A stretch of DNA of 64,000 bases from Candidatus Ruthturnera sp. Tsphm01 (GCA_030142985.1 CP125320.1:1307639-1371638); one strand, 5' to 3'. Positions 20,931-30,768 are shown, counted from the stretch's first letter. Made by a program: numbers and translations. Notes: generated from the letters alone by a model not told the origin.

Positions 20931-22289
20931 TTAATGAGCTCCCAGCATTTTTTCTAGATAGTGGATATTCATACCACCTTTTTGGAAGGTTTTATCATCC
21001 ATAATTCTTCTTTGCAAGGTAATATTGGTTTTAATGCCATCAATCACCATTTCATCAAGTGCATTTTGCATTTTGATAATAGCACCTAGTCGAGTATCAG
21101 CAAAAGTAATCAATTTACCAATCATGGAGTCATAATAAGGTGGCACGGTATAGCCATTATATATATGTGAATCAACGCGTACGCCTAAACCACCAGCGAC
21201 ATGATATTGGGTGATTTTCCCTGGTGAAGGCATAAAATTGTTAGGGTCTTCGGCATTAATACGACATTCAATAGCATGACCCTTGATGTGTACTTCATCC
21301 TGTGTAAATGAGAGTGTTTGACCATCAGCAATGCGTATTTGTTCGCGCACAATGTCAATACCAGTAATCATCTCGGTGACAGGATGCTCTACTTGAATGC
21401 GAGTATTCATTTCTATGAAATAGAATTCATCATTTTCGAATAAAAATTCAAACGTGCCGGCACCACGATAGTTAATGGCTTTACAAGCATCTGCGCAAGC
21501 GCTACCGATTTTGTTGCGTAGTTCTGTTGTAATGCCGGGTGCTGGCGCTTCTTCTACCACTTTTTGGTGGCGTCTTTGCATTGAGCAGTCACGCTCGCCT
21601 AAGTGTACGACATTGCCATGTTCGTCAGCTAATATTTGAATTTCAACATGCCTAGGTGTGGTTAAAAATTTCTCCATATACACTTCGCCATTGCCAAAAA
21701 AGTTAAGTGCTTCTGTTTTAGTCAGCTCAATTGAATCAAGTAGGTCGGATTCTTTTTCAACCACACGCATGCCACGACCACCGCCACCGCCAGAGGCTTT
21801 GATGATAATTGGAAAGCCAATATCACAAGCAAGTTTAGTGTTTTGAGTGGCATATTCAGTCAAACCACCATCTGACCCAGGCACACAGGGTACGCCAGAT
21901 TTTTGCATGGCCTCAATGGCGGCAACTTTATCACCCATTACGCGAATATTATCCGCACGCGGACCAATAAAAATAAAACCACTTTCTTCAACGCGTTGTG
22001 CAAAATCTGCACTTTCAGATAAAAAACCATAACCAGGATGAATGGCATCAGCGTGAGTAACCTCTGCGGCAGCAATCAGTGCGGGGATGTTTAAATAACT
22101 GTCTTTTGATGGATGTGGGCCAATACATACAGCCTCATCAGACAAACGCACATGCTTAAGGTTTTTGTCTGCTGTTGAATACACAGCAACGGTTTTGATG
22201 CCTAATTCCTTACAAGCTCTTAAAATTCTGAGTGCAATCTCGCCACGGTTAGCAATGAGAACTTTGCGAATTTTGTTCATTGGTGTCAT
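20931..22289 (-). CDS. accC: Acetyl-CoA carboxylase, biotin carboxylase subunit
   Basis: AccC carboxylates biotin on AccB with ATP and bicarbonate, the first step of fatty-acid synthesis. The 452 residues show [20 protein letters not shown] at the start, the glycine-rich ATP loop [14 protein letters not shown] (about 163), [20 protein letters not shown] (about 237) and [20 protein letters not shown] (about 290) with the catalytic residues. The ATG overlaps the accB stop as ATGA. Another ATG three codons later (MNKIRK) would give the form seen in many relatives. Confidence 0.97.
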   Translation of the reverse strand: MTPMNKIRKVLIANRGEIALRILRACKELGIKTVAVYSTADKNLKHVRLSDEAVCIGPHPSKDSYLNIPALIAAAEVTHADAIHPGYGFLSESADFAQRVEESGFIFIGPRADNIRVMGDKVAAIEAMQKSGVPCVPGSDGGLTEYATQNTKLACDIGFPIIIKASGGGGGRGMRVVEKESDLLDSIELTKTEALNFFGNGEVYMEKFLTTPRHVEIQILADEHGNVVHLGERDCSMQRRHQKVVEEAPAPGITTELRNKIGSACADACKAINYRGAGTFEFLFENDEFYFIEMNTRIQVEHPVTEMITGIDIVREQIRIADGQTLSFTQDEVHIKGHAIECRINAEDPNNFMPSPGKITQYHVAGGLGVRVDSHIYNGYTVPPYYDSMIGKLITFADTRLGAIIKMQNALDEMVIDGIKTNITLQRRIMDDKTFQKGGMNIHYLEKMLGAH

Positions 22290-22732
22290 TGAATGACGAC
22301 TAGTGTTTGACTAAATTCAACCGCATCACCATCTGTACATAAGATTTCAGTGACTGTTCCAGATTGGTCTGCTTCAATTTGGTTCATGATTTTCATGGCC
22401 TCAACGATACAAATTGTATCGCCTTGGCTGACATGTTGACCAATTTTAACAAAAGCATCAGAAGCGGGCGATGCTGCGCCATAAAAAGTACCAACCATAG
22501 GTGAAGTGATAGGATGTCCATTTACTGTTGGTGTATTATTCTCAGATGGCACTGCTACTGTAGAGGGCTCTGCTGGTACTACGACAGGGGTTGTTATTGC
22601 TACTGCTGGTGCTATTGGGGCGTTGCCATAGCGCGAGATACGCACGGATTCTTTACCTTCAACAATTTCAATTTCATTCATGCCAGATTGTTCTAGCAAT
22701 TCCATTAATTTTTTTACTTTACGAATGTCCAT
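22286..22732 (-). CDS. accB: Acetyl-CoA carboxylase, biotin carboxyl carrier protein
   Basis: AccB carries biotin between the carboxylase and the transferase. The 148 residues have an N-terminal helix ([20 protein letters not shown]), a Pro/Ala/Val-rich linker (about 38-72) and the biotinyl domain, with the lysine in [15 protein letters not shown] (about residue 114) and the protruding-thumb region after [13 protein letters not shown]. It directly follows aroQ and overlaps accC, the common aroQ-accB-accC order. Confidence 0.97.
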   Translation of the reverse strand: MDIRKVKKLMELLEQSGMNEIEIVEGKESVRISRYGNAPIAPAVAITTPVVVPAEPSTVAVPSENNTPTVNGHPITSPMVGTFYGAASPASDAFVKIGQHVSQGDTICIVEAMKIMNQIEADQSGTVTEILCTDGDAVEFSQTLVVIQ

Positions 22733-23182
22733 TCATAACCTCTTTAATTGTTGAATATATTGAATTGCGGCTTGTAGTGCAAATTCATAGCCTTGAGCGC
22801 CAAAGCCTGAAATGACACCTTGTGCAATGTCTGAAAAATAAGATTGTTTGCGAAAATCTTCACGCTTATACACATTGGACAAATGAATTTCGCTAAATTC
22901 AATACCTACAGCAAGCAGAGCATCACGTAAAGCGACTGATGTGTGTGTAAAAGCCGCAGGGTTGATAATGATATATTGAACGCCGTTATTTACAGCATTG
23001 TGAATATGTTCAATAAGGACTACTTCTGAATTGTCTTGATGATGTTCAAGCGTAAGCCCAGCGTCATTTGCTATTTTTGCAAGATTACTGGCAATGTCAT
23101 CTAGTGTTTGTGTACCGTAATAATCAGGCTCACGAGTGCCAAGCAAATTAAGATTAGGTCCGTTTAATAATAGAACATCCAT
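22733..23182 (-). CDS. aroQ: 3-dehydroquinate dehydratase, type II
   Basis: AroQ dehydrates 3-dehydroquinate in the shikimate pathway. The 149 residues match type II enzymes: [19 protein letters not shown] with the catalytic tyrosine (about 23), [16 protein letters not shown] (about 52), [17 protein letters not shown] (about 75) and [20 protein letters not shown] (about 99). It abuts accB without a gap. Confidence 0.97.
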   Translation of the reverse strand: MDVLLLNGPNLNLLGTREPDYYGTQTLDDIASNLAKIANDAGLTLEHHQDNSEVVLIEHIHNAVNNGVQYIIINPAAFTHTSVALRDALLAVGIEFSEIHLSNVYKREDFRKQSYFSDIAQGVISGFGAQGYEFALQAAIQYIQQLKRL

Positions 23183-23268
23183 TTGTTAACAAGTAGAATT
23201 TAAATAAAATTGATTTTACCACCAATATCATGCACGTTAATAGCGTTTTACCAACGCTTTCGATCGTT

Positions 23269-25497
23269 TTATTTAGTTTTATTTAGTTGTTTGAGAAAGT
23301 CTTGCGCGCTAATTTCGCCAACAATTCTTTGCGAGCGATTTTCAATGCCGTTTTTGAAGAACAAAATAGCAGGCGGACCAACAATATCAAATCGTTTCAT
23401 CAATGCTTTATCATTGGCATTGTTTTCAGTCACATCAGCTTGAAGTGCTATAACATTAGCCATTTCGTTAATCACATTAGCATTAGAAAATACAAAACGC
23501 TCAAGTTCTTTACAAGAGATGCACCAGTCAGCATAAAAATCTAGCATAACAATTTGGTTGCTACTTTTCGCTTTTGCTAGAATTTGGTCTAGTTCATCCA
23601 CCGATTTGATGCGTTCAAATTTTATATGTACTGATTCGGTTGCCACACTTGATGTGCCCCAGTCTGATAATGGCTGTAACATGTCGCCACCACCGCGTGC
23701 TACCAACACCCAAAGCAAGATACCATAGCCCAGCATAATTAAACCTAAGGCTTTGAAAACACGTTGCCAAGGGCTTGAAGCGCTTGTTTGTGTGTTCAGT
23801 GTGCCCATTGCAATTGGCGATATGGTAATGAGCATCGCCCATAATGCAAGTGAGGCAAGGGGTGAGATAATCCTATCAAGCATATAAATTGCCACGGCTA
23901 GCATTAAAATACCAAAGATGTATTTAACATTATTCATCCAGCTACCTGCTTTAGGTAGTTTGCTTACGCCCGCACCAACCGCAATAAGTGGCGCGCCCAT
24001 ACCTAAACTCATCACAAACAGCGATAGTCCGCCTAATAATGCGTCGCCAGTTTGCCCGATATAAATCAGCGCACCTGCTAACGGTGGCGCAACACAAGGC
24101 CCCACAATGAGTGCTGATAAAAACCCCATTACAGCCACACCAATCAGGTGCCCGTTTTCTTGATTGCTACTTATTTTTGCGATTTTTCCTTGTAAACCAA
24201 CAGGCAGTTGAATCTCATAATAACCAAACATAGAAAACGCCAAGGCGACAAAAATCAAACTGAAAATAGCCAGTATCCAAGGGGCTTGGAACAACACTTG
24301 TAAATTTTCACCAAAATAACCTGCTAATACACCTGCAATTGAATAAGTTACGCTCATGGATAATACAAACACAATGGACATAATTAGTGCTTTTTTGGTG
24401 CTAACTCCACCTTTTTGGCCTACAATAATGCCTGACAGAATTGGGATCATTGGAAACACGCAAGGGGTTAATGACAGCAATAAGCCAAAACCAAAGAAAC
24501 TCGCCAATATTAATAATATGTTGTCTTGTTGGAGTAGTGCGGTAATTTTATCAGTTTCGTTTAATTCAACTTGTGCAACATTGGGTGCTTGAACTTTCTC
24601 AGGCATGGTATTGATATTAGAGTTGCTCGCCTGAAAAGGCAACATAATGTTTTTGGTTTTTTCTTGTGGCGGATAACAAACGCCACCCTCCCAACAGCCT
24701 TGATATTTAACGATAAGAGTAATTGGTTGAGTACTGACATCAGTGAGCGGAATCTTAACTTCTAATACACCTTTGTGAACCTCAATTTTGCCAAAGAACT
24801 CATCGTCTTTAATTTTTCCTTTTGGAAAGACAATATTGCCAAATTTTGCCCCTTTGATATCAAAGAAAAACTTATTATGGTATAAATAATATTCTTGATG
24901 AATGGACCATCTTGCTAGTAGCGTATTAGCATCAATTGCCACCACTGAAAATTTAAATGCATCGTCTGCAGGTAGAGGCTCATCAGAGATTGGAATGATT
25001 TTCTCAACAATTGATTGTGCCTTGTTAGTGACTTGTGAAAATAGATTAAATGCATTGTCAGCCAAGGGGGGCGTTGAGCGTATTGAGCCGATATCAAGTG
25101 TAACTGATTTAGTAATAGGTGGATAGCAGACACCTAAATCAGCACAACCTTGATAATTAACGGTTAGTAAAATAGATTTGGCATCATCATTAAGAACAGG
25201 AACCACCACTGTGGCATGATTGCGATAAACCCCAATTTTGCCAAAAAATTCATCATTTCTAGTTTTTGCTTTTGGGAACTTGGCACTGCCTAGTTGGTTA
25301 GAAAAATCAGCAGAAATCCTAATCTTTTCTTTATAAAGATAGTAGTCTTTAGCAATGTCCCAAGTAAGTAGTATTTCATTATTAACCACTTTAGCCTTAA
25401 AGGCAAACGCACTATCTATTGGCAACAAATCGTTTTCTGCTTGTACTAATGAAAATGCGGACAATAATAAAAACAAGGGTAGTAATAAACGTTTCAT
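23269..25497 (-). CDS. dsbD: Thiol:disulfide interchange protein DsbD with two alpha domains
   Basis: DsbD carries electrons from cytoplasmic thioredoxin to the periplasm. The 742 residues exceed the usual 565 or so because the periplasmic N-terminal alpha domain is present twice. After a signal peptide (MKRLLLPLFLLLSAFSLVQA) come copy 1 (about 24-140, Cys pair in QGCADLGVCYPP) and copy 2 (about 175-285, QGCWEGGVCYPP). The membrane domain follows (about 325-600, cysteines in SLTPCVFPM and VGPCVAPP), then a thioredoxin domain with DWCISCKELE (about 652). All three Cys pairs are kept. It lies behind another periplasmic thioredoxin-like gene. Confidence 0.95.
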   Translation of the reverse strand: MKRLLLPLFLLLSAFSLVQAENDLLPIDSAFAFKAKVVNNEILLTWDIAKDYYLYKEKIRISADFSNQLGSAKFPKAKTRNDEFFGKIGVYRNHATVVVPVLNDDAKSILLTVNYQGCADLGVCYPPITKSVTLDIGSIRSTPPLADNAFNLFSQVTNKAQSIVEKIIPISDEPLPADDAFKFSVVAIDANTLLARWSIHQEYYLYHNKFFFDIKGAKFGNIVFPKGKIKDDEFFGKIEVHKGVLEVKIPLTDVSTQPITLIVKYQGCWEGGVCYPPQEKTKNIMLPFQASNSNINTMPEKVQAPNVAQVELNETDKITALLQQDNILLILASFFGFGLLLSLTPCVFPMIPILSGIIVGQKGGVSTKKALIMSIVFVLSMSVTYSIAGVLAGYFGENLQVLFQAPWILAIFSLIFVALAFSMFGYYEIQLPVGLQGKIAKISSNQENGHLIGVAVMGFLSALIVGPCVAPPLAGALIYIGQTGDALLGGLSLFVMSLGMGAPLIAVGAGVSKLPKAGSWMNNVKYIFGILMLAVAIYMLDRIISPLASLALWAMLITISPIAMGTLNTQTSASSPWQRVFKALGLIMLGYGILLWVLVARGGGDMLQPLSDWGTSSVATESVHIKFERIKSVDELDQILAKAKSSNQIVMLDFYADWCISCKELERFVFSNANVINEMANVIALQADVTENNANDKALMKRFDIVGPPAILFFKNGIENRSQRIVGEISAQDFLKQLNKTK

Positions 25498-25562
25498 GCC
25501 TCTCTCCTCAATGTGTCAATTGTTCCTTACTATATTACACGCTTAGTTGTAGCAAATAAATA

Positions 25563-26582
25563 TTATTTACGAACATTGATGTCAATGCCCTGTTTAAGCA
25601 ATTCTCTTTGTTTATACGCAAGATAGGCGTTATAAGTTGCAAATTCTTGATAAAAATCACCACTCACGTAGCGCAATACTTCTTGAAAATGAAAGTTGTA
25701 TAAAAATCCATCAATGCGGGTGATTTCATCGCCTTCATTAAACAAAACAATACCAGGTCGGTAATTGAGTTTGAGTTGTTGTACCCAGTCTTTAGGCGTG
25801 GTTTGGTTGCCTTTATTATCAATAATAGTTTGTGTGGAGTTAGCATCAAAACGCACCACACTAAAAGCGTTAAACTCATTGACGACAGCACTGTCTTTGA
25901 GCGTTGTGTTATAAAAATAAGCACAAGCGTCGCAACTTTTATCTTCAAAAATTATGGCTAATGGCGTTTTAAGAGTGGAAAAATCCTTAATTTTTTGAAA
26001 CATTTCGTGGTTTTGCGGTTGGTAATCGCTCGTTTTTTTGGTTGTTTCAATATATTGTGCTAAGGTTAACTCTGCATACGCTTTGCTATATATGTAGTCT
26101 AAAACTTTTTTCAATTTTTTAGGCTTGCGATAGCCATTTGTTCGTGCTACTACTTCATTTTTTTGATTTAAAAAAATCACAGTCGGTGTATATTGCACTT
26201 CGACTTGTGCTGCTAGTTCTTTCTCGCTCAACGATTGATTTTCATTAATTGCCACTTCTTTGTCGCCTCGAATATTAATAGCAATCACGTCAAAATGTTG
26301 CTGAATAAATTTTTTAAGCGACGGCTGATTAAAATCTTTCACCATTTGGTCGCAATAAGGACATTCATCTAAATGAAAGAATAACAACACATGTTTATTA
26401 TTCTGCTTTGCCTCATCAACATCGTCAGCAATTTCTAAAAAACCGTCTTTAAACCAGGGCAACATTGCGTGTGTTACACCGCCAGTAATTACGCCTGATT
26501 TTATAGGCGGTTGTGTATTGGCAATGCTAGTAAATGTTAATATTATCAAAATGATAATAGGTTTTAGGTTATAAATTTTCAT
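25563..26582 (-). CDS. Periplasmic protein with two thioredoxin-like domains (SoxW-like)
   Basis: The 339 residues begin with a signal peptide (IIILIILTFTSIANTQP). The first thioredoxin-like domain (about 50-165) has HLDECPYCDQM and the cis-proline YTPTVIFL. The second (about 195-310) has EDKSCDACAYFY and the cis-proline YRPGIVLF. The first half resembles SoxW-type thioredoxins of sulfur oxidisers, which keep Sox proteins reduced; that link is inference. The adjacent dsbD could supply its electrons. A plain thioredoxin-family annotation is the safe fallback. Confidence 0.8.
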   Translation of the reverse strand: MKIYNLKPIIILIILTFTSIANTQPPIKSGVITGGVTHAMLPWFKDGFLEIADDVDEAKQNNKHVLLFFHLDECPYCDQMVKDFNQPSLKKFIQQHFDVIAINIRGDKEVAINENQSLSEKELAAQVEVQYTPTVIFLNQKNEVVARTNGYRKPKKLKKVLDYIYSKAYAELTLAQYIETTKKTSDYQPQNHEMFQKIKDFSTLKTPLAIIFEDKSCDACAYFYNTTLKDSAVVNEFNAFSVVRFDANSTQTIIDNKGNQTTPKDWVQQLKLNYRPGIVLFNEGDEITRIDGFLYNFHFQEVLRYVSGDFYQEFATYNAYLAYKQRELLKQGIDINVRK

Positions 26583-26586
26583 GTGC

Positions 26587-26766
26587 TTACTCTTGTTGGC
26601 ATAATTTTAATATTTGTTGAGCGGTTACTTCCCCAATAAGGCGATGCTCTTTCCCGTAGTTATCAAATATAATCATTTCTGGAAGGTATTGAACGTTCAA
26701 TACTTGGATTAATTTTACCTCTCTATCAATGTTAATTTTAAAAAAGTTGAATTTTTTTGTATATTT
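26587..26766 (-). pseudogene. Truncated thioredoxin-like gene, 3' end only
   Basis: The last 60 or so codons read like the C-terminal half of a thioredoxin domain: FFKINIDREVKLIQVLNVQY, then LPEMIIFDNYG and LIGEVTAQQILKL, close in pattern to the end of the DsbD thioredoxin domain. The N-terminal half with the CxxC is missing: it breaks off at GAGACCTTTGCAAA, which looks like an IS end. The frame stays open to 26829, but those codons come from the inserted sequence. Confidence 0.7.
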
Positions 26767-26843
26767 TGAGACCTTTGCAAATGATTCGACATAATTATAT
26801 TTCCTTATGTAGAGTATTGATACTATCAAAATTGATAGTTTTT
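26767..26843. mobile_element. Possible IS5-type terminal remnant and hairpin
   Basis: GAGACCTTTGCAAA (about 26767) resembles an IS5-type terminal repeat and abuts the broken thioredoxin-like gene. Further on, ACTATCAA (26822-26829) pairs with TTGATAGT (26832-26839), followed by TTTTT, a small terminator-like hairpin reading on the plus strand. No transposase is left and the second end was not found. Confidence 0.35.
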
Positions 26844-26852
26844 AAGAATTAC

Positions 26853-27494
26853 ATGACTGTATCAACACAAGCCAGTCTTTACAGTCATATTGTCCAGTTG
26901 GAGTGGTGTACTAATATTGAGTAAGTTGCGTTTTGGACTTGTAGTGATGAATGGATTGGACGTTACAATCAACAGAACTATAGCCAAATTGACCCAAAAA
27001 TGCGTTATGCTGATACGCATCATATGCCCATATTTTGGGATGCTAGCCTGATTAAAGAACAACCAAGTCGTCAGTAATTGATCGAGATTAATTTTTGGCA
27101 AGATAGTTTGGAGATGGGAATAACTAGTGGCATTATCACCCCTATTCGTGGCGTTGCTAGTAGTAAAGGTTCATTGTGTGTTGTGTTTGACGCAAATACA
27201 CCGAGTGATGAATTGGCGTTATTGCCAAATTGTGAAGTTTGGACAATGTATTTGCACAACCATGTGGAAAGTCTTTATGTCTCAGTGCAGCTACAAACTC
27301 CGTTGTCTAGGTGTGAAACAGAAGTGCTGGAATGGACAGTATCTGGCAAAACCTGTAGTGAAATCGCACAAATTCTAATCATTTCTCAAAATACAGTTTT
27401 ATTTCATTTAACCAATCTACGCTATAAACTTGACGTGAATAATAAGCACCATCTTATTGCCCGTGCTTTGTCATTAGGCCTAGTTGAATTATAA
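26853..27494 (+). pseudogene. LuxR-family regulator with autoinducer-binding domain, inactivated
   Basis: One frame reads from ATG 26853 to TAA 27494 apart from two in-frame TAA codons at 26922-26924 and 27075-27077. Between them lie hallmarks of an acyl-homoserine-lactone-binding domain: DEWIGRYNQQNYSQIDP and HHMPIFWDASL. W, Y, D, P and W keep the exact spacing of W57, Y61, D70, P71 and W85 of TraR. After the second stop come GITSGIITPIRG and a LuxR HTH (LSRCETEVLEWTVSGKTCSE, IAQILIISQNTVLFHLTNLR). About 30 residues normally found ahead of the W are missing. A TTG at 27078 could start a 138-residue HTH-bearing remnant. Confidence 0.85.
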
Positions 27495-27505
27495 AACGGC
27501 ATTGT

Positions 27506-28081
27506 CTATTGGACAACCACTACCATTGCTGGACGAACCAAGCGACCATTTAAAGTAAAACCAAATTGTACGACTTCTAAAACAGAATTTGAGTCTTTGT
27601 CTGGCATGGGCATCATGGTAACGGCTTCGTGTAATTCTGGATTAAAGACTTCACCTTCTGGGTTAATCATTTCTACGCCAAATTTTTCTAGGGCTGAGAG
27701 GAAAACTTTATCGGTCATTTCTAGCCCCTCAACAACGTGTTTAACAGTGGCTTTTTCTTCTTGTGCGGTTTTAATGCCCATGCTTAACGAGTCTTTGACC
27801 TCAAGTAATGCTTTGACAAAACCATCCAATGCAAATTTGTGTGCATTTTCAACATCTTTGGCGTTGCGGCGTTTGAGGTTCTCCATTTCTGCTTGAGATC
27901 TTAGAAGTTTATCCCAATTATCTTTAGCAGATTGTTGTGCTTGGGCTAGTTGTTCTTGCAAATCATCATTTTTAGGCGTTTGTGAGGCAGCTTTAATGGC
28001 GGCTTCAATATCCTCTTTTTTTGTTGGGTTTTTTTTCTGGTTCTTATTTTCTGGTTTCTTTTTTGTCATTTTGTTGCTCAA
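27506..28081 (-). CDS. grpE: Nucleotide exchange factor GrpE
   Basis: GrpE releases ADP from DnaK. The 191 residues have a Lys-rich, disordered start, a long coiled coil (about 40-110, with [20 protein letters not shown]) and the beta-wing end ([13 protein letters not shown] and [20 protein letters not shown]). dnaK and dnaJ are not in the window. It diverges from nadK-recN, the arrangement known from E. coli and relatives. Its upstream region holds a promoter that could be read by either the housekeeping or the heat-shock sigma factor. Confidence 0.97.
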   Translation of the reverse strand: MSNKMTKKKPENKNQKKNPTKKEDIEAAIKAASQTPKNDDLQEQLAQAQQSAKDNWDKLLRSQAEMENLKRRNAKDVENAHKFALDGFVKALLEVKDSLSMGIKTAQEEKATVKHVVEGLEMTDKVFLSALEKFGVEMINPEGEVFNPELHEAVTMMPMPDKDSNSVLEVVQFGFTLNGRLVRPAMVVVVQ

Positions 28082-28144
28082 CTCATGTATATTTGTTAGA
28101 AGTATTGATCATGGGTAAGATTAAAATTATCCACAAAGTGCTTG

Positions 28145-28174
28145 ATTATATGGTGACTATTTTAAAAAATTCAA
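28145..28174 (-). promoter_or_regulatory. Promoter of grpE, sigma70 or sigma32 type
   Basis: On the minus strand TTGAAT (28169-28174) and TATAAT (28145-28150) are 18 bases apart. The same stretch also reads TTGAA, 14 bases, then CACCATAT, close to the heat-shock pattern CTTGAAA-N13-17-CCCCATnT. grpE is a heat-shock gene in gammaproteobacteria, so overlapping use is plausible. Confidence 0.5.
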
Positions 28175-28192
28175 TCTTAATGATTAACAAAT

Positions 28193-29011
28193 ATGTTTAA
28201 CACAATTGGAATTATTACCAAACCCTTTGATTCTGTGAGTGAAAACACAGCCATTGAGTTGAGTGAATTTTTATCAACCCAAGGCGTAGGCGTGGTGTTT
28301 GATGAAAAAAGCATTGCTCAACAAGCGGATTTGATTATTGTTTTGGGCGGTGATGGCTCGCTACTTAATACGGCGCGCAGTTTTGTTGATAACAACATCC
28401 CAATTTTAGGCATTAATCTTGGACAGTTAGGGTTTTTGGCAGATGTGCCACTAACAAGCATGTTTGATATCGTTTCTGAGGTTTTAAGTGGTGAATACAC
28501 CAAAGAGGAGCGCTGTTTGCTGTCTTGTCAAACAGAACAGAACAACGAAACATTAGACAACTTTTTGGCGTTGAATGATGTGGTTATTCATCGAAAAGAG
28601 CATTTAAAAATGGTTGAGTTTGATGTTTATATTGATGATAAATTTGTCAGTAATCAGCGCGCCGATGGTTTGATTATTACCACACCGACAGGATCAACCG
28701 CTTATGCGTTATCCAGTGGCGGTCCTATTATGCATCCAGGTGTGAATGCTATTGGCTTGGTATCAATTTGTCCACATACCATGAGCCATCGTCCTTTGCT
28801 GGTTCCAGGCGATAGCGAAGTGGTGATTCAAGTGAAAGATTCAGACGATGGAGCAATTGTTAGTTTTGATGGGCAGACTTCAGTTGCTATTAAAGCTGGT
28901 GAAGATATTCGTGTGCGACAGCACAGTAGTTTTATTCATTTATTACACCCCAAGGATTATGATTATTTTGAGATTATTCGTTCTAAATTACACTGGGGTC
29001 ATAAACTCTAA
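28193..29011 (+). CDS. nadK: NAD kinase
   Basis: NadK phosphorylates NAD to NADP. The 272 residues contain the catalytic GGDGSLLNTAR (about residue 53), LGINLGQLGFLAD (about 74), ALNDVVIHR (about 121), TPTGSTAYALSSGGPI (about 163) and SICPHTMSHRPLLVP. It is followed after 3 bases by recN and diverges from grpE. Confidence 0.97.
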   Translation: MFNTIGIITKPFDSVSENTAIELSEFLSTQGVGVVFDEKSIAQQADLIIVLGGDGSLLNTARSFVDNNIPILGINLGQLGFLADVPLTSMFDIVSEVLSGEYTKEERCLLSCQTEQNNETLDNFLALNDVVIHRKEHLKMVEFDVYIDDKFVSNQRADGLIITTPTGSTAYALSSGGPIMHPGVNAIGLVSICPHTMSHRPLLVPGDSEVVIQVKDSDDGAIVSFDGQTSVAIKAGEDIRVRQHSSFIHLLHPKDYDYFEIIRSKLHWGHKL

Positions 29012-29014
29012 TCG

Positions 29015-30676
29015 ATGCTGTCTCAATTAAGTGTTAAAAATTTAGCGGTTGTTGAGGTCTTAGACTTGTCTTTTAAGCAAGGCATGAGTGTTGTTACAGG
29101 TGAAACAGGTGCAGGAAAATCCATTCTTTTGCAAGCCCTTAACTTGGCATTGGGTGGTCGTGGTGACGCCACATTGGTGCGTCTTGGCGCAGATAAAGCT
29201 GAAATTAATGCCAATTTTAATGTGGCTCATTATCCAAAAATCCAAAACTATCTTCAAGTGCAATCATTAGAAGATGAGGGCGAGTGTATTTTGCGTAGAG
29301 TGTTGAACGCTGATGGTCGTTCAAGGGCGTTTGTCAATGGTATTCATGTACCTTTGTCAGTAATGCGCGGTGTCGGTGAGTTGTTGGTTGATATGCATGG
29401 TCAGAACGAGCACCAACTTTTATTGCGCCCTAATCAACAACGGCAATTATTAGACACGTACGCTGATACGCAAGCACTTTGCGCTTCGCTTAATTTGGTG
29501 GTGAATGCATACAAACAAGTGAGCGGGCAAATTGAGGATCTGAATAACAGTTATCAAACAAGGCTACAACAACAAGAATTACTCACTCACCAGCTCAAAG
29601 AATTAAATGATGCAGTATTAAATGAACAAGAGCTAAGCACGATTGAGGCTGAATTTAAGGCCTGTGCAAACAGTGCGGCATTAATTGAGAAGGCTTCAGA
29701 TGTGTTGAATCAGCTTGAAAATGAAGCGGGTATTAATACCCAATTATTAAGTGTTAATCACGCTTTATCTGAGGCGATAGACATGGACAAGGCGTTATCC
29801 CAAACTGTAGAATTACTCTCAAATGCTCAGTTGCAAACCCAAGAGGGTATTTATGAGCTCAACCACTATTTGAGCAGTTTATCTGTTGATGATGAAGCCG
29901 TTAAAATATTAGAGGCACGTCTTGGCGAATTGCATGATTTGGCTAGAAAGCACCATTGCCAAATTTCTGAATTATTAACCATCAAAAACAACATTAATTT
30001 GCAATTGGACGAGATAGGTGCTAATACGCACTCGCTTGATGAGCTTGCTCATCAAAGAAATCAATTGCAAACAGATTATCAAGAAAAAGCAGCACAACTC
30101 AGCAAAATTAGAACCAGCAAGGCACATGAGTTATCAAGTTTGGTCACACAAACCATGCAAGTACTGGGTATGCCTAGTAGTGAATTTTCATCTGCTTTAC
30201 ACTCTAAGCCTGATGGCGTGCATTTAAATGGTACAGAATCGGTTGATTTTTTAGTCAAAACCAACGCAGGGCAAGATTTTAAGCCTTTAAAAAAAGTCGC
30301 CTCAGGCGGTGAATTATCACGTATTTCATTAGCTATTTCAGTGATTAGTAGCGACAGCGAACACACCCATACTTTGATTTTTGATGAAGTAGATGTTGGC
30401 ATTAGTGGTGCAGTGGCTGAAGTCGTTGGGAAAAAACTCAAACAATTAAGTATAGATTATCAAGTCATTTGTATTACCCATCTAGCGCAAGTTGCTGCTT
30501 TTGGTCATCAGCATTTACGTGTGCAAAAATCACAAGATAAAGACGGCGCACAAACCACAGTAATGCAGCTATCTAGCAATGAACGCGTGGATGAAATTGC
30601 GCGTATTTTAGGAGGCGCAACCATCACTGAGAAAACTCGAAATGCTGCTGCAGAAATGATTGAGATGAGTGCTTAA
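29015..30676 (+). CDS. recN: DNA repair protein RecN
   Basis: RecN is an SMC-like ATPase that acts in double-strand break repair. The 553 residues match the family. Walker A is GETGAGKSILL (about residues 29-39), the N-terminal lobe continues with RRVLNADGRSRAFVNG and DMHGQNEHQLLL. The middle 165-370 is a coiled coil. The C-terminal lobe has KKVASGGELSRISLAI (signature, about 429), LIFDEVDVGISG (Walker B) and CITHLAQVAA. It directly follows nadK. An IS30 remnant lies just downstream. Confidence 0.97.
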   Translation: MLSQLSVKNLAVVEVLDLSFKQGMSVVTGETGAGKSILLQALNLALGGRGDATLVRLGADKAEINANFNVAHYPKIQNYLQVQSLEDEGECILRRVLNADGRSRAFVNGIHVPLSVMRGVGELLVDMHGQNEHQLLLRPNQQRQLLDTYADTQALCASLNLVVNAYKQVSGQIEDLNNSYQTRLQQQELLTHQLKELNDAVLNEQELSTIEAEFKACANSAALIEKASDVLNQLENEAGINTQLLSVNHALSEAIDMDKALSQTVELLSNAQLQTQEGIYELNHYLSSLSVDDEAVKILEARLGELHDLARKHHCQISELLTIKNNINLQLDEIGANTHSLDELAHQRNQLQTDYQEKAAQLSKIRTSKAHELSSLVTQTMQVLGMPSSEFSSALHSKPDGVHLNGTESVDFLVKTNAGQDFKPLKKVASGGELSRISLAISVISSDSEHTHTLIFDEVDVGISGAVAEVVGKKLKQLSIDYQVICITHLAQVAAFGHQHLRVQKSQDKDGAQTTVMQLSSNERVDEIARILGGATITEKTRNAAAEMIEMSA

Positions 30677-30768
30677 TGTTTGAGTTTAACTGATGTTTTT
30701 ACCTAAGAATTGCGACCAGTATCGACATCTGCCATCCAATCAATGCCAGACAATTCCCTAATTTATTT

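Noticed and set aside
26862-27101. Minus-strand reading frame of 79 codons
   Set aside because: It lies antisense to the LuxR-type pseudogene, starts with TTG and shows no family features.
27078-27494. Independent short LuxR-type regulator starting at TTG 27078
   Set aside because: The same frame continues upstream with a recognisable autoinducer-binding domain, so this is the tail of a pseudogene; expression of the remnant cannot be excluded.
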